The notes below the pieces were generated by a model. It had not been told where the DNA came from. It did not search any database and saw nothing but the letters and a program-made list of their open reading frames with translations. The position numbers and the translations under genes were made by a program. Positions 9,966 to 22,490 of a stretch of DNA of 64,000 nucleotides are shown here, piece by piece. Each line of letters starts with the position of its first letter. Positions within the stretch are counted from its first letter, which is position 1. Origin of the DNA: Odobenus rosmarus divergens (Eukaryota; Chordata; Mammalia; Carnivora; Odobenidae). The stretch covers positions 2,314,512-2,378,511 of the forward strand of contig NW_004450566.1 in NCBI RefSeq assembly GCF_000321225.1, written 5' to 3'.

Positions 9966-10454
9966 TTCTGCAAGATATCCTTATACTATTTTCCTGCTTC
10001 GGAGAAGGCTCGAGTGGAGGCAGTGGTATTTAGAAGTGGTGAAACCGCTCTCTGAGGCCACACAGTGTCCTCCCTGAATCTGTACACTTCTGGCCTTTCG
10101 TGCTCTCTCTTCTACCTGTACCTTCGCCACGTTCTCATAAAACTGCACCTCACACTCAGTGTTTGCCATTCCCTGAGCCACCAGCCTCTCACTTGGCCAG
10201 TAGATCGATGCAGGCCCGGGGCCAAAACACTTTGAGGTTTTTGCACTAACTTTACAGTCCATTCAAATTCTTGGTGTTCTTTTGTCCATTTTTGGATAAA
10301 TTTCTTTCCTTTGTCAGGTTAGCACCATTATCTCTTCTTATGCTCAGAAGGGAGCACTGCTTAGAACTACATAACCCCAGCAAAAGGCTGACACAGCAGG
10401 GCCAACACCTCTGATCGCTATTGTGGTGACTGCGGTTTCCCTTCTGAAGCCGCT
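9966..10454. other. non-coding, no recognised feature
   Basis: Includes a 93-codon minus-strand frame (9981-10262) with no recognisable family and no supporting context. Otherwise empty. Confidence 0.55.
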
Positions 10455-10680
10455 TAAATCAGTGCTGATGAGCCTGGACGCAGTCAGGCAGCCTGAATTC
10501 AATTCCTGGCTCTGTTCTGTGACCTTGGGCAAGGTAATGAATTCTGGGCCTCAATTAACTCATCTGTATAATGGGGATCGTAATACTATCTACCTGATAG
10601 GGCTCTCTGAGGGCTGAATTAGTGATGACATGCCAAACTTAGAACACAGTGCCTAGTAGATAATGTCTCTATATAAGGAT
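10455..10680 (+). repeat. MIR SINE
   Basis: Nearly complete: CAGTCAGGCAGCCTGAATTCAATTCCTGGCTCTG, GTGACCTTGGGCAAGG, CTCATCTGTATAATGGGGATCG, and a tail with GAACACAGTGCCTAGTAGATA. Confidence 0.85.
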
Positions 10681-11899
10681 CTGATCAAGAAATACATTTC
10701 CACCCAGGAATATACATACTGGATCTTCCATGGATCCAAGTGATAATGTCATGCATAAATTTTTCAACAAAGAGAAAATAGAACATTCGGCAATAGGTAA
10801 AAAATGCTAGTTATAAAAAAAAAAAAAAATTCCCAAGTACCCTACTCAGAAAGTGGCTCCTGAAAGATAAATTGTCTTCAGCATTGCTCTGAAATGTCTC
10901 TCTTGACTCTATTACCTCCCTCCCTCCCTCCCTCCTTCCTTCCTTCCTTCCCTTTGTAGCTGTAGACTTACTTCAAAACTTTACTACTACTTCACTGGCA
11001 GAAACATCATGTCCAGAATTAATTCTTTGGCAGTGTTTCCTGGGAAGTGTCCTAAGACAAAGGCCACATTAACGTCTAGGGGACAAGGCCCGAGTAGTCC
11101 ATTTCAGGCAGTGTCTTGCTCCCTTGGAAACACCTTGCCGGGCAGCCCTTGTCCTCTACTGTTATCTTTTTTCCTTTAACATTGACTGCCCTCGCTGCTT
11201 GCAAAAAGAACACCTTGAAAAGATTAATTATTAATTTCAAAAAAAGTTACTTCAAACACTTCAAAAGTCAGCATGGGAGAGGAAAAGCCCCGATCACTGG
11301 TCGTATAGCCACACTTGACACTGGCTTCATCATTTTGTTTATTCTTTTTCTCTGTCTTGAAAAACAAAAGGTCAGTTCTGTTTTATGGCATCTGAGACAT
11401 AAATGCATGTGAGGTGAGGGTGTGCTGGTGTTAAAATATTTATTGGTTAAGTCTGACACTTATATTTATAGTCTTTATCTCCAAAGACCTGGGAAGTGTA
11501 TATTATTAAATGGAATCTATATTGAGAATTTTTGCTCTCAGAATACATAATATGCCTGTTTAGTTTCTTTGCACATAGCTGTTTTAAGCTGAAGAATTTC
11601 AATGGCTTTTGGATATTCAACTATTTTTTTTAAATGTCTGTGGAATTGAGTATGCAATAAATCACTCTGATTGACAGCGTTGGCATCTCATAGAGGTGAT
11701 TCTCTAATACTAACTGTGGGACTGAAGAGTTTCACCACGAGGTACCAAACCTGTCAGAAATTATGTTTTCCATTTTTTCAAACAAAATATCAGGTTACTT
11801 TGGCCCACATGCTCCTTCAAGTAGCTGTAAAAATGACTTGAAGATTATCAGTTATCAAATATTTATAGTTTGGGTATTCGGGATCTTTTCAAGCTCCAA
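10681..11899. other. non-coding, with a pyrimidine microsatellite
   Basis: Unique AT-rich sequence; no coding frame supported. The simple repeat at 10912-10951 is listed separately. Confidence 0.55.
10912..10951. repeat. (CCCT)n/(CCTT)n microsatellite
   Basis: Runs of CCCT followed by CCTT units, about 40 bp, in unique sequence. Confidence 0.95.
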
Positions 11900-11985
11900 A
11901 GAATTTAGTACATTTGACAAATATTTTCAGTGCCTAAAATGTGCAAGATCCTGACCTAGTCTCTGTGAAGATAAAGCAAGTGACT
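11900..11985 (-). repeat. L2 LINE fragment
   Basis: ACAAATATTTTCAGTGCCTAAAATGTGCAAGATCCTGACCTAG matches a reverse-complement L2 3' end. Confidence 0.55.
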
Positions 11986-11989
11986 GACA

Positions 11990-12175
11990 AAGCTAACATT
12001 TACTGGGTGCTCACCTTGACCAGTACACTGTTCTAAGTACATTCTGGGCATTAATTCATTTAATTTTCCCCACAAGCCTATGAGAAGGTGGTATTGTATC
12101 TTCCAGAGGAAAATAATTTGCTAAAGGTCACACATCTAGTAAGAGGTAAAACCAGGATTTGAGCTTTATTCATAT
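11990..12175 (-). repeat. MIR SINE
   Basis: CTAACATTTACTGGGTGCTCACC, then ATTCATTTAATTTTCCCCACAAGCC, AGGTCACACATCTAGTAAGAGG and ACCAGGATTTGAGC: reverse-complement MIR in order. Confidence 0.8.
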
Positions 12176-12567
12176 TTTACTTTGGCCCTTGAGGACTTGT
12201 CAGTAAAATGGAAGAAAGGGAGGGAATAGAATAAAATATATAGATAATCATAGAGCAAACTATAAGATATGGAAGTAAAACTGTTATGGAGTTGAAAAAA
12301 GGAGGAAATTACACCCATTTTCATCAAAACTGAAAAGTCTTATTCAAGAAAGTGGCATATTGATTGACATATGAGGGATAATTTGTACTAAAATAAGTGG
12401 AGCTGGTTCAAGGCATTCTCAGTAGGAAGAAAAGCGAGAAGAGAGGCACAAGCAGAAGGATATAGGAGACACACTGTGGGCCGAGCAAGTAGCTCAGTTT
12501 GGTACGGTATGGGATAAAGAAAAAGTAGTAGTGGTAGGTGACACCGCAGAGGTCAAATGAGGTTTAA
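12176..12567. other. non-coding, no recognised feature
   Basis: Unique sequence, purine-rich in places. Nothing recognised. Confidence 0.6.
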
Positions 12568-12581
12568 AAATGTTGAAGAAT

Positions 12582-12669
12582 GACCAGGTGATGTATGGAA
12601 GTCTCTAATCACTATATTGTACACCCGAAACTAATATAATACTATATGTTAACTCATTGGAGTTAAAAC
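12582..12669 (+). mobile_element. extremely 5'-truncated L1 (88 bp)
   Basis: Only the last part of an L1 3' UTR: CACTATATTGTACACCCGAAACTAATATAATAC. Flanked by AAATGTTGAAGAAT at 12568-12581 and 12670-12683, which proves a separate insertion. Confidence 0.85.
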
Positions 12670-12683
12670 AAATGTTGAAGAAT

Positions 12684-12967
12684 ATTAAATGCTAGGTCAA
12701 AGAGTTTTACAACTCAGCAATGCAGAAGTTTTAGAATTTCTGAATGTGTAAAATGATTAAAGCACTGGGAAATATTACCTAGCACTGGAATTTTATGATA
12801 TTTTCCAGTGATTCCACTTCTAGCTTCAAACTATGTAAGATGAAATATCTATGTTAGGAAGAGGAAATAAGGAAAGGAAAAGTGGAGGTGAGATGTAATT
12901 TTGGTAAGACCCAGGAGGAGCCAGTCACTGTAAGTGAGACCTGAGTGAGTGGTTCTTAAATATATAA
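12684..12967. other. non-coding, no recognised feature
   Basis: Short unique stretch before a MER5A-like element. GAGTGAGTGGTTCTTA near 12938 partly repeats the MER5A start. Confidence 0.55.
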
Positions 12968-13205
12968 TCTAAGTGAGCGGTTCTCAGGATGGACTGGACA
13001 GAGGAGAGCTCATGGCCATTGGTCACTGGTTCCACTCCCTGCCACACTTGAGAATCAGCCAGGGCACTCCCCATATCCCACCAGGCAGGGCACATCCCTG
13101 ACAAATTACATCAGGGTCTCTGAGATTCCAATTCACATGTCAGTATTTTTAACATTCCCAGAGGGATTTTACTGTGCCACCAAGACTGAGAACTACTGCT
13201 GTAGT
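12968..13205. repeat. MER5A-like hAT transposon
   Basis: Begins GCGGTTCTCAGGATGG and ends CCAAGACTGAGAACTACTGC, the inverted ends of this family, with an internal TCTCTGAGATTCCAATTCA block. It is non-autonomous, with no transposase. Confidence 0.75.
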
Positions 13206-13764
13206 AAGTCAAGGAAGGAGGATTTGAACTTCAGGGCTGACAGTGAAAATGGAAAAGAGGAAAGGAACCTGAAAAATAGTTTGAAAGGAAAACCAATATT
13301 TCTTTTGAAAACACTGGGAAAATTGTTCTCCTAGTGCCATTTGTTAAATTAAAACAAACAAACAGACAAACAAATGAACCTTCCACATGTGATAAACACA
13401 TTGGAAAATTTGACAGCTTAATCAAAACATAGAGCCCCACTGATACCAAGGCAAAAAGTTGTCCAGGGTGGGTTACTTATTAATAACCTTAGCGTGATTA
13501 GCACCTCCCCTCTCTCCTTAATGGGGAATTTCGGAGCACCAAATGCAGGAATACAGAACAGAGAACTCAAATGAAAAGCCAGCACTATATTCATGTAAGC
13601 CATTACTTTAAGCAGAATCAAACACATTAAACTTATCATTCCCACTCCCCTGGGATAATAAACTAATTTTGTGATTCCATGGTGTAATCCTTAAGAAACA
13701 CCTCTGGAAGTTGTTTCTGGAACTTCAATAAGTTGAGCCCCAAATTCTCTAAGTCCATTCGCTT
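13206..13764. other. non-coding, no recognised feature
   Basis: Unique sequence; a 75-codon minus-strand frame (13418-13645) has no recognisable family. Confidence 0.55.
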
Positions 13765-13920
13765 TCTTTTCTTTTTTTTAATTTAATTTATTTGTTTCAT
13801 TTGAGTATAGTTGACCCACGATGTCACCTTAGTTTCAGGTGTACAACGTAGTGATTCAACTTCTCCACATATAAAAGCTATGCTCACCGCAAGTGTTGCT
13901 GCCTTTTTCTACCTCACTTT
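13765..13920 (-). mobile_element. L1 3' UTR fragment
   Basis: T-rich start, then GAGTATAGTTGACCCACGATG, AGTTTCAGGTGTACAACG and GCTATGCTCACCGCAAGTG, a reverse-complement L1 3' UTR. No clear duplication. Confidence 0.7.
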
Positions 13921-14156
13921 GAATAAGAGCAGCAATGAAAGCTTCATATTTTGATAATCGCTCATGGATTCAACTATCGATTACCTTTGATTGAATGAGT
14001 AACTGGATGCCAGCAGCCAAAGGGTTTGTCTCTACTGTCTTTGTGAACCTTTCCTGTGTTATACAGGGTAACATTCAAAGTGATTGCAGCAACAAGGCAA
14101 GTACGGTTACTCTACCCTTTGACTACTGACCGTTATTACTCTTAGAAGTTATTTTC

Positions 14157-14687
<531 letters not shown>

Positions 14688-14924
14688 TTATTTTCAAATA
14701 AATTCCAATATGCTACCAAACTTTAATTAATCAAGTTTCTGTTATATTTTTACCAGCATATAAGGAAAAGAGATTAGAAAAGGAACAAAATGAGCTTGAG
14801 CCACTCCCTTTAAAAATGCAACGCAAAGGCAACTTGCCTCACACCCTTACCCTTTGAAATCCTCTCCAGTCTCAAAATTATGAATATCAATTATTTCATC
14901 CAGTATTTGATGCCCCCAAAATGG

Positions 14925-15070
14925 TTTACAACCACATTTTAGTTAATCCTCATAAAATCTCATTGAGGCATGCTAGAGTTAATATTCTTATTTCACAGCT
15001 AGAGAAATCAAGGTTCAGAAACACTAAAGAACTTCTAAGTGATTGACAAACCAGTTGCAAAGTGAGATTG
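14925..15070 (-). repeat. MIR SINE fragment
   Basis: TTTAGTTAATCCTCATAAAATCTCATTGAGGCATG, then TTCTTATTTCACAGCTAGAGAAATCAAGGTTCAGA: reverse-complement MIR core. Confidence 0.65.
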
Positions 15071-15484
15071 AAGGGATACATAGCCACTTTCCCTTCTGCC
15101 GCTCACTGCCCTCCCTAAAAAATTTTCATGTTAAAGAAGTATTCCACAGGACAAGTTTTCTTTCCTGTAAATCCAGGGCCTTATTGGGCCAAAAATCTTT
15201 ATATTTGGTAATAGGTCCACTAAGTAATCAAAGACAGAATTTTTGAAAGGTTACTTAAGTTCTCTGCAATTCAAGCATCTTTGTAAAAAAGTACTGATCC
15301 AGAAAACTGAGAAACTAGGTCTAAGATAATTCCTGAATCACACACTGCTTCACATTGTTGAAGTGGTGGAAAGCAGAACACCAGATGACAGGTCCAGGCC
15401 GAGGAAAAATTTATAGATGTGTGTAATGAAGTCAGTTTTCCTTGTTTTGCCCTATTTTCCTGCTTCTTTCCTCCCAGCTCTATC
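15071..15484. other. non-coding, no recognised feature
   Basis: Unique sequence; nothing recognised. Confidence 0.6.
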
Positions 15485-15840
15485 AGTGTTTCACCAACAC
15501 TATTTATTCAACATACTGTTACTGGGAGCCTATTATGGGTCAGGCACTTCATAAAATACCGGAAATATACAAGGATGAATAATAAATAAACAATTCCAGC
15601 CCTGTGGTTCACAGCTTAGTAGGGGAGATAGATACATAAACAAATAGCTGAGGCTACAATGTGTTACACTGCAGCTGAGTTGGAAGTAAAGCGGGGCGAG
15701 AACACAAAGGAAGCACCAATTAACTGCCTAGAGGAAGGAGGCACAGCCTGCAGGAGAAGCCCCCTCTCAGCTAGGTCTTCAGTGAGGGTGTAGGAGTTTG
15801 CCAAGGAGAGGAAACACGTTAAAGGGGAGGGGAGGGGAGA
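15485..15840 (-). repeat. L2 LINE fragment, about 350 bp
   Basis: TTTATTCAACATACTGTTACTGGGAGCC, CACAGCTTAGTAGGGGAGATAGATACATAAACAAATAG, and the decayed GTCTTCAGTGAGGGTGTAGGAGTT follow reverse-complement L2. Confidence 0.65.
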
Positions 15841-16860
15841 GTCTTTCTAAGGATACTTAATTACATTCTAACAAGGTTCTAAATCACAGCTGGAAAGAGC
15901 AAGTCCTGTTTTCCTGAGCTGAGGTCTTCTCTGCCACCCGCTCCAAAGCAAAATCCATCTTCAGCTCGTTATACATTTACAAATTTGCACAGCTAAGTCC
16001 AAGTGTCAAGGGACTACGGAGACATCATATGATGAAAAGATGGATGGTTTCGAAGTGATAAACCTCAAATTCAAGTTCCCGAGTTGGGGGAATAAAAAGG
16101 AAGAGAAGAGAAGAGAGAAATCGAGAGAGGGCATAGAAGGAAGAAAAAAGAGACAAGGAGGAATTGGCATCCGTATTTACAAAATTGTTCTCTTGGAAAC
16201 GATCACATTTGGACTGGGCCTTATAAGGTTATTGTATCGAATGGATTAATGACGGTGAAAATGCTTTGTAAAATGAAGAAGCTATACAGATAAGTGCCAT
16301 TATCCCTGGGAGTGAGCTTCAGCCTGTAATGGAGATGGGGCGCATTCTTGGGTCCAAATGCAACTGTGCTCCAAGAGCTGCCATCTCTGAAGAGAAGACA
16401 GAGATGAGAAGAGTTCTGGGAAGATCTGAAAGAGCATCTGCGTGCATGGGTTGCGGGGGGCGGGTAACCTCCCTGGGCTCTGTTGCACTGCAAGGGGAAT
16501 TTCCTGCGCCAGCTCAGCCATAGCCTGCCTTGCCTACAGGATATCAAGCTCCAAGTTTACAGTTCCTATCAGGGAGTCTCTTTGTTTGAACAAAGCCTCA
16601 TTTGTTAGGAAGTGTCACAGATCAGCGTGTATCAGATGCAAGATTGAATGTCCCTCAAGCACAAAGACATGCAAAGCTATGCCAGGATACCAGCAATGGG
16701 GCTTTTCACCATGAGAAAACAGATGGTCAGAGTGAAAAAGGCAAGCCTTTATGGAAAAGAAATTCTTCCAACCGCCCCCCCACCCGTTCCCCACTTCCCC
16801 TCCCCGCCTTCTTTCACTCCATTGCCCTGACAGGGAAACATTCAATATGCTGCGACATCA
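15841..16860. other. non-coding, several overlapping chance frames
   Basis: Frames of 60-108 codons overlap on both strands at 16040-16865. None has a recognisable domain. The 16300-16530 part is GC-richer than its flanks. No splice-site model was attempted. Confidence 0.5.
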
Positions 16861-17110
16861 TCTGATGTTTGTGTCCTTTTAATTAAACCAAGAGATCTGG
16901 AATAGGGACGCCCTTGTCTTTGCAGAGAAATGATTTCAAAAAGAAGATAATAGAACCTCTTTTTCTTTAGGCTTGCAACAGCCTTGTGTGTAATTTGTCC
17001 TTTGCAAGAGCAATCAAAGATAACCAGTGCGCAATTGATTACGGGCTTTGTGTCCTTTTAATTACTTGTTTCTACACACTGGTTTAGTTACATGGTGAAA
17101 GTAGATCTGT
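16861..17110. promoter_or_regulatory. candidate regulatory sequence with a repeated TAATTA-type motif
   Basis: TTTGTGTCCTTTTAATTA occurs exactly at 16868-16885 and again at 17047-17064, in repeat-free DNA. TTTTAATTA is the type of core bound by homeodomain proteins. Between them is AGCAATCAAAGATAACC, with a TCF/LEF-like ATCAAAG. All regulatory meaning is inference. Confidence 0.25.
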
Positions 17111-18524
17111 CTGAGTTCTCTCTAAGCTGTAGTGCTTTCTTTTGCTTACATGGTTGAATAATAAAGCTATTAGTAAACCACTGCCACATAGAACAATCCT
17201 ATCAGACTGAGATAGATCTTGAATCTTGCCTTTCTTTATTCTTCCAATAGGCTATTAGATGGTTTTATGGAAAACAAGGTTAAAGAACACTACATCATTG
17301 CGTAGCTATACAAAAATATTCTACAATTTCAGGAAAGAAAAGTCTCCTTATTCCCAAAGTAGAGTTTACAAGGACAGAAGGGTTAGAATTTACATAGCAA
17401 GTTTGTAGTTTTGGGTTTTTTTTTTTTAATTGACAAAGATAGAAATACATTTTTTTCCCCTCTCTTTTTACTGAACACTAATCTATTGACTGGTATTATA
17501 ACTGAATTACTTTGAAAAACCGTAGGAAAAAACCTAACAAGCTAGCACAATACATAGATCAGAGCTTTTATTTTTGTATCCCATGTACTGAAAATGCTGT
17601 CAAATCGGTAAATGCTAGATGACAATATAGGAACAATTTTGTTCTTATTTTAAGCTCTACTTAAAAGCAGAGACAGTAAGAGAGGAGCCTGCTAATGACA
17701 GAACACTAACTAAATCTCTATGCCACTATTTATTTACCTGCTACTGACTTATGCCCTAGAGAGAAAGAGCAGCTAATGGTTGTAACCATGTAAAAGAAAC
17801 CAATCTAATTTCAATATGTAGACTCTGAGACTACAGCTGCTGAAATAGGAAATGAATGGGAAAGCTTAGCCAAGTGTGTGATCCCCAGTAAGCACACTAG
17901 ATCCAGGGGCCCAGCCTCCTGCTTTATCAAATCTTCCGTTGAGGTGAGCTTCTGCAAATGGTGAAACTACCCCGAAGTCTGGGAAAAACTCTGAGTCTAG
18001 ATGCCCACCCACCTGCCATGCTCAGGTCCTTTATACATCACTTCTGCCATGACATTAGATTCCTCCTCCTTCCCAGAAATGCTCGCTACCCTGCAAGCAT
18101 GTCTCTGCCTAAGAATTGTCTGGTCTGTCCCTGGCAACATGGGAAATACAGACATTCACTTTCTTTGAATTATGGTTCCTTCTGACAAAGAGCATGTAGT
18201 CTAGGCAAGGAAAGGAGCCTTGAACAAGTGAAATAGTCAATGAAAAATGAACATTTTGGGTTCCAATTTAGAGAAGAAGGGAATCAATATACAAAGAGCA
18301 GACAGATGAGACCTCATGGAGCATCTGGGATGCAAGCTGTGCTGAACCGTAAGTGTGTATCAAGCAGACTGGGGAAGGCAAAGAAAAGAAGAGAAGGCAT
18401 TCTAGCATGGCTTCAGGAGGCAGTGATGAGTACGGCAGGGGGATGAATAGAGAGAAGTGGAAAAATAGGAACTATGGATAAGATCAGACTGATTACAAAG
18501 AATCTTATGTCTCAGACAGACTTA
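17111..18524. other. non-coding, no recognised feature
   Basis: AT-rich unique sequence. No supported frame or repeat. Confidence 0.6.
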
Positions 18525-18660
18525 TTTTTTTTTTTTTTTACAAATATTTATCCATCTCTGTGTGATGAATGCTGAACTAAGCACTGGAGTTTGTCAAAGG
18601 AATAAGATACAGTCTCTACTCCCATGAAACCCATCATCAGATGGAAGAGAAAAACAGAGC
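18525..18660 (-). repeat. L2 LINE fragment
   Basis: ACAAATATTTATCCATCTCTGTG, GCTGAACTAAGCACTGGAG, then CAGTCTCTACTCCCATGAAACCC: reverse-complement L2 end. Confidence 0.6.
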
Positions 18661-20153
18661 ATATCAACCATCAAAATTTCCCACGTATCTATATGCCGTG
18701 CTAGCAGGTCTTCATAGTTACCTTAACAAAAGAGTCCTGTTCATTAGATGTGTTTATCTTATACCGAATATAACGTGTTATCTCGCTGATAGCTATAACA
18801 TCTGTTCCTCTGTTATGTTCCTCCCTGTTCTTAGTTGATTATTATTTCATGAATCCTATTCTGTTTCTTCTTACCTTTCTGTTTTCTTTCTTCAGCATTT
18901 TGTCTTCGTTATCAGAGAATTTCACTGAGCTCTTATTGGATCTCTCCTCTGATGTTTCACATTATCAGGGTTCTTCCACAAGGTTCAGTTATTTCTTGAA
19001 ACAAAGATTTCTTAAAACAATTAAAGATATATGTATGTAATTAAAAGTATATTATGTGTGTGTGTATGTGTGTGTATTCTTAGAATGCTGGAGTGTTGAT
19101 GTGAAAACCATAGTAAACTGATCATTGGGAAAACATACCTAAGCATTATAAACACACAATTTAATCAAATATTTGTCTAAGCACTGTATTTATATGGTTC
19201 CATAATAAAGTTATGAGCAAAGTACTATGGGAGTACAGAAGGAGGGGCAATTAGCAAGTATATGGAGGTGAATTTGATAGGGATCTACCCCTTGGAGTAG
19301 CAAAATGAGTATTCTATGTCGTATAACCTAAAAACAGATATCAGGGATTCCCTATCTTCTCTCCCTCTCTTCCTTTGGTGAGTCCTCTTCTAAATTATTT
19401 AGAAATGAAGTATTTCTGGTTTCCTTCTCTTACAAATGCCCGCCCAACAGAATGTGCATTGTCAGTGGGCTCTGATGCAAATCGCTTCTCAGCAGAAGCC
19501 ACTCTGCCATTATACTCTAATTTGCAGCCAAGCTGGCTTTCAGCTGGTTCCTTGTCCTTGGGTTATCGTTCACTGTCAGGGCCTCTCCAGGGCACACCAG
19601 CTGTTAGCTTAACAACAGAGAAGAAGGAAGCAGTCATATGTCACTGATTCCCAAGAAAAGCCTGCCTTGGCTGCCATGATTCCTCCTTGGTTCCGGGACC
19701 AGTAATTGTGTGGCTAGGATCAGGGCTGCCCCTGGGCAAACTTGTGATGTACGTAATATTTTTCTTAATTAATATCCATTTTTCTTTGGTCCTTACCTTC
19801 CCCAGGCCTCAGAACAGACTCTGCCATTCCAGAACTTCTTCAGGATGCCCTCTCTGGATAAGAATTCAATCTCCATAGCAGTGCTTTTCAGTTGACACGC
19901 TAATATTTATCTCCAAAATAAACTTCACATGTGTGCATACACACACACACACACACACAAATGCAAACTTTTGCATACAATTGCGGGTAATTGATAAAAT
20001 TCTCTCTGAGGCTAGCCTAGGATAAGAACCCCTGCCTCAACCTTTTCTTTCTCTTTTTTCTGTCTCCATCCTTTTTCCCATTCTTTCATACCTCATTCTT
20101 TGATAAGAGATAAAGTTCTAATCTAATTCATAAGAAAATGTTCAAAATTATTT
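18661..20153. other. non-coding, with a short (AC)n
   Basis: Unique sequence. Includes a TG-rich patch at 19056-19077 and an (AC)n run at 19939-19959. A 90-codon frame (19375-19647) in somewhat GC-richer sequence has no recognisable family. Confidence 0.55.
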
Positions 20154-20160
20154 TTAATAC

Positions 20161-20357
20161 TTTTTTTAAAAGATTTTATTTATTTATTTGACAGAGAGAG
20201 ACACAGCGAGAGAGGGAACACAAGCAGGCGGAGTGGGAGAGGGAGAAGCAGGCTCCCCGCTGAGCAGGGAGCCCATGCGGGGCTCGAACCCAGGACCCTG
20301 ATATCATGACCTGAGCCGCAGGCAGACGCTTAACGACTGAGCCACCCGGGCGCCCCC
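20161..20357 (-). mobile_element. CAN-SINE
   Basis: AAAGATTTTATTTATTTATT, purine-rich body, GGGGCTCGAACCCAGG (B box) and GAGCCACCCGGGCGCCCC end. Flanked by TTAATAC at 20154-20160 and 20358-20364. Well preserved, so fairly young. Confidence 0.95.
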
Positions 20358-20364
20358 TTAATAC

Positions 20365-22344
20365 ATATTTTTTAATTTATTTACTTTTTTAGAAAAGGGT
20401 CAATAAGACAACTGATTATGGAGCTGGTTAAAACCAAACTCCAACTAGAAGGAAGCTTGGATGTACTTTTCCTGCACCCTCTGCCCACACAGCTACTGTT
20501 GAGACAACTGCAATAAACATGTTTGGTGGAACTTTGGGTATGACTCCTAAGGAATTCTGAAGAGAAGTTCCTTTTCTTCTGAGGGTAATTAAATATTAAG
20601 TGGAAGAAACTAATGGTTAAAATCCCCTTCCCTTTGAATTCTGAACGATGGCGATCCAGTTTTAACAGCTGCCTACTGCCTCCCAACGCCTATGTTTTCG
20701 AGAAGCACCATCTGTTTTATTGCACAGCTGCATCTAGTGCTTGGGTGTCTGTGGGCGGGATTCTCAAACAGCTTACTTGGTATCGTCACTCCTCCTGGTG
20801 GCTTTCAAGATGGCGCTGGCCTTCTCCAGGAAAGGAAAAAAAATAATAGTAATAACTAGAAAGGTTAGTGAGAGTACACCACTAACTAGGTAAATACATG
20901 TACAAAAGGAGTGAGAGCTAAAGGAAGGCTTTTAAAAAATGTAGTTCTACTTTGCCATCCACTTCCAGCATACCAAAAAGTAAGAGGTATCTCATCTGAG
21001 TATTTCATAAAAGAGTTAGCTCTGACATCCTGATTAATTCTACCTAATAAAATATTTTCAATGATCTTATCACTTCTATACTAAAAAAGAATTGAAAAAA
21101 ATGAGCAATTGCATCGAGTGACACCTTAGCCAAACTTGGCTCTTGGAAAAACATCAAGCTAGAAAAACCTTTTGAGGCACTAGAGCCAAAAAGTTTCAGT
21201 CTATGAAGGGGGATCGGGCCATGCCAGTCCTGTATGCCACAAGAGAAATGACAGGAACATGACGTCTGCTGCTACATCCCCCTTGGTGCCTGTTTTAAAC
21301 ATTGCTGATTGGTTATGGCATATTTCTCTATTTAGCCGAGACACGACCTCAGAATTCTTCTGAACACAATTGTACAAGCATTCTCTACCAAGGGTTTAAA
21401 GTGACAGAGGAGAGAAAGCTCATTTGCCATTTCTGTGCTGGGTCATTGATAGAGTCACTGGACCACTGCAAATGCAGTAGAGCTGCTTGTGTTCTACTGG
21501 GTCGAGGACGAGAGTCCAGTGTAACTGCTTCTCCACGTCATGGGACGGCAGCTGGAACAGGGACTCTACACCATAGCCCCCCGGCCAAAGCTGACTTGCC
21601 AATGGATTTGGTAAACAAGGACTTATTAGAACGATAGCCACACCCAACTGTTTGTATATTGTTTATGACTGCTTTACCTACTTTGAATCACACAAACCAA
21701 TAATTCAACAAGCTAGTTTCATTTTTTCACTTCCATCCAAGAATGACACATCGTTCAGAACTGTGGATTCCGGTTTGGACTCCATGAAGAGCTTCATCTT
21801 CTACAAAGAGATGATACAAGAACTTTCTATAATAGGAGAAAAAAACCAGAACCTCTGACTGGCTTACAGATCCCAGTGGCATTTGTGTTGAGAGCCATGA
21901 AAACACTAGAAACAGATATGAAATATGATGCAAAACCAGGGTTCTTTTCCCTTCCTGTTTCCCTTGCCTTCCCATCACCTCTTTCCCCAGCATAGGAATT
22001 CAGGTTTGGCTTTTACATAATCCGCGAGGCTTTTTCTAAAACAGAGAAAACTAATCCCTGGTGAGTTCCATGGTCAGACGTCACATAAAACCTTAGCAAT
22101 AGTCTAGCCCTGAGGGTCACTAATGCTCTGTATGCCTGTTAACAGGGCACCACACTGCAATTATAAATTTTTATTTGTAAGCTACTATATACATATATAT
22201 TCATGTTTGTGTCAACTCTGATAAACTCTATGTAATTCTTTTCTTAGCATTCTGTTCTCAATTTACTGTTTTTAAAGGATCAAAACAAAATAATTCCTTC
22301 AGGAGTTTTAAGACCCAGAAAAGGGAAAAGGGAAGTAGGAAATT
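20365..22344. other. non-coding, no recognised feature
   Basis: Unique sequence. Frames of up to 111 codons (20381-20686, 21302-21637) lack recognisable domains. A YY1-like CAAGATGGCGCTGG lies near 20806-20819, without other promoter evidence. Confidence 0.55.
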
Positions 22345-22490
22345 AACCTTTCTTGAACACCTCCTCTGTGCTAAATACTGAGCTTAATGCTTTCCCATGC
22401 ACAACTTCATTTATTCCTCATATAATCCTGTGACGTAGAAAGGATTCTATTTTTTTTATTGAAAGTTTCCCGACACGGGTGAACTCAACG
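22345..22490 (-). repeat. MIR SINE fragment
   Basis: TTCTTGAACACCTCCTCTGTGCTAAATACTGAGC, then TTTATTCCTCATATAATCCTGTGACG: reverse-complement MIR. Confidence 0.65.

Noticed and set aside
16221..16865. Cluster of 60-108-codon frames as a possible exon
   Set aside because: Frames overlap on both strands with equal length and none resembles a known protein.
20806..20819. YY1-like CAAGATGGCGCTGG as a promoter mark
   Set aside because: A single motif, with no CpG island, initiator context or downstream exon.
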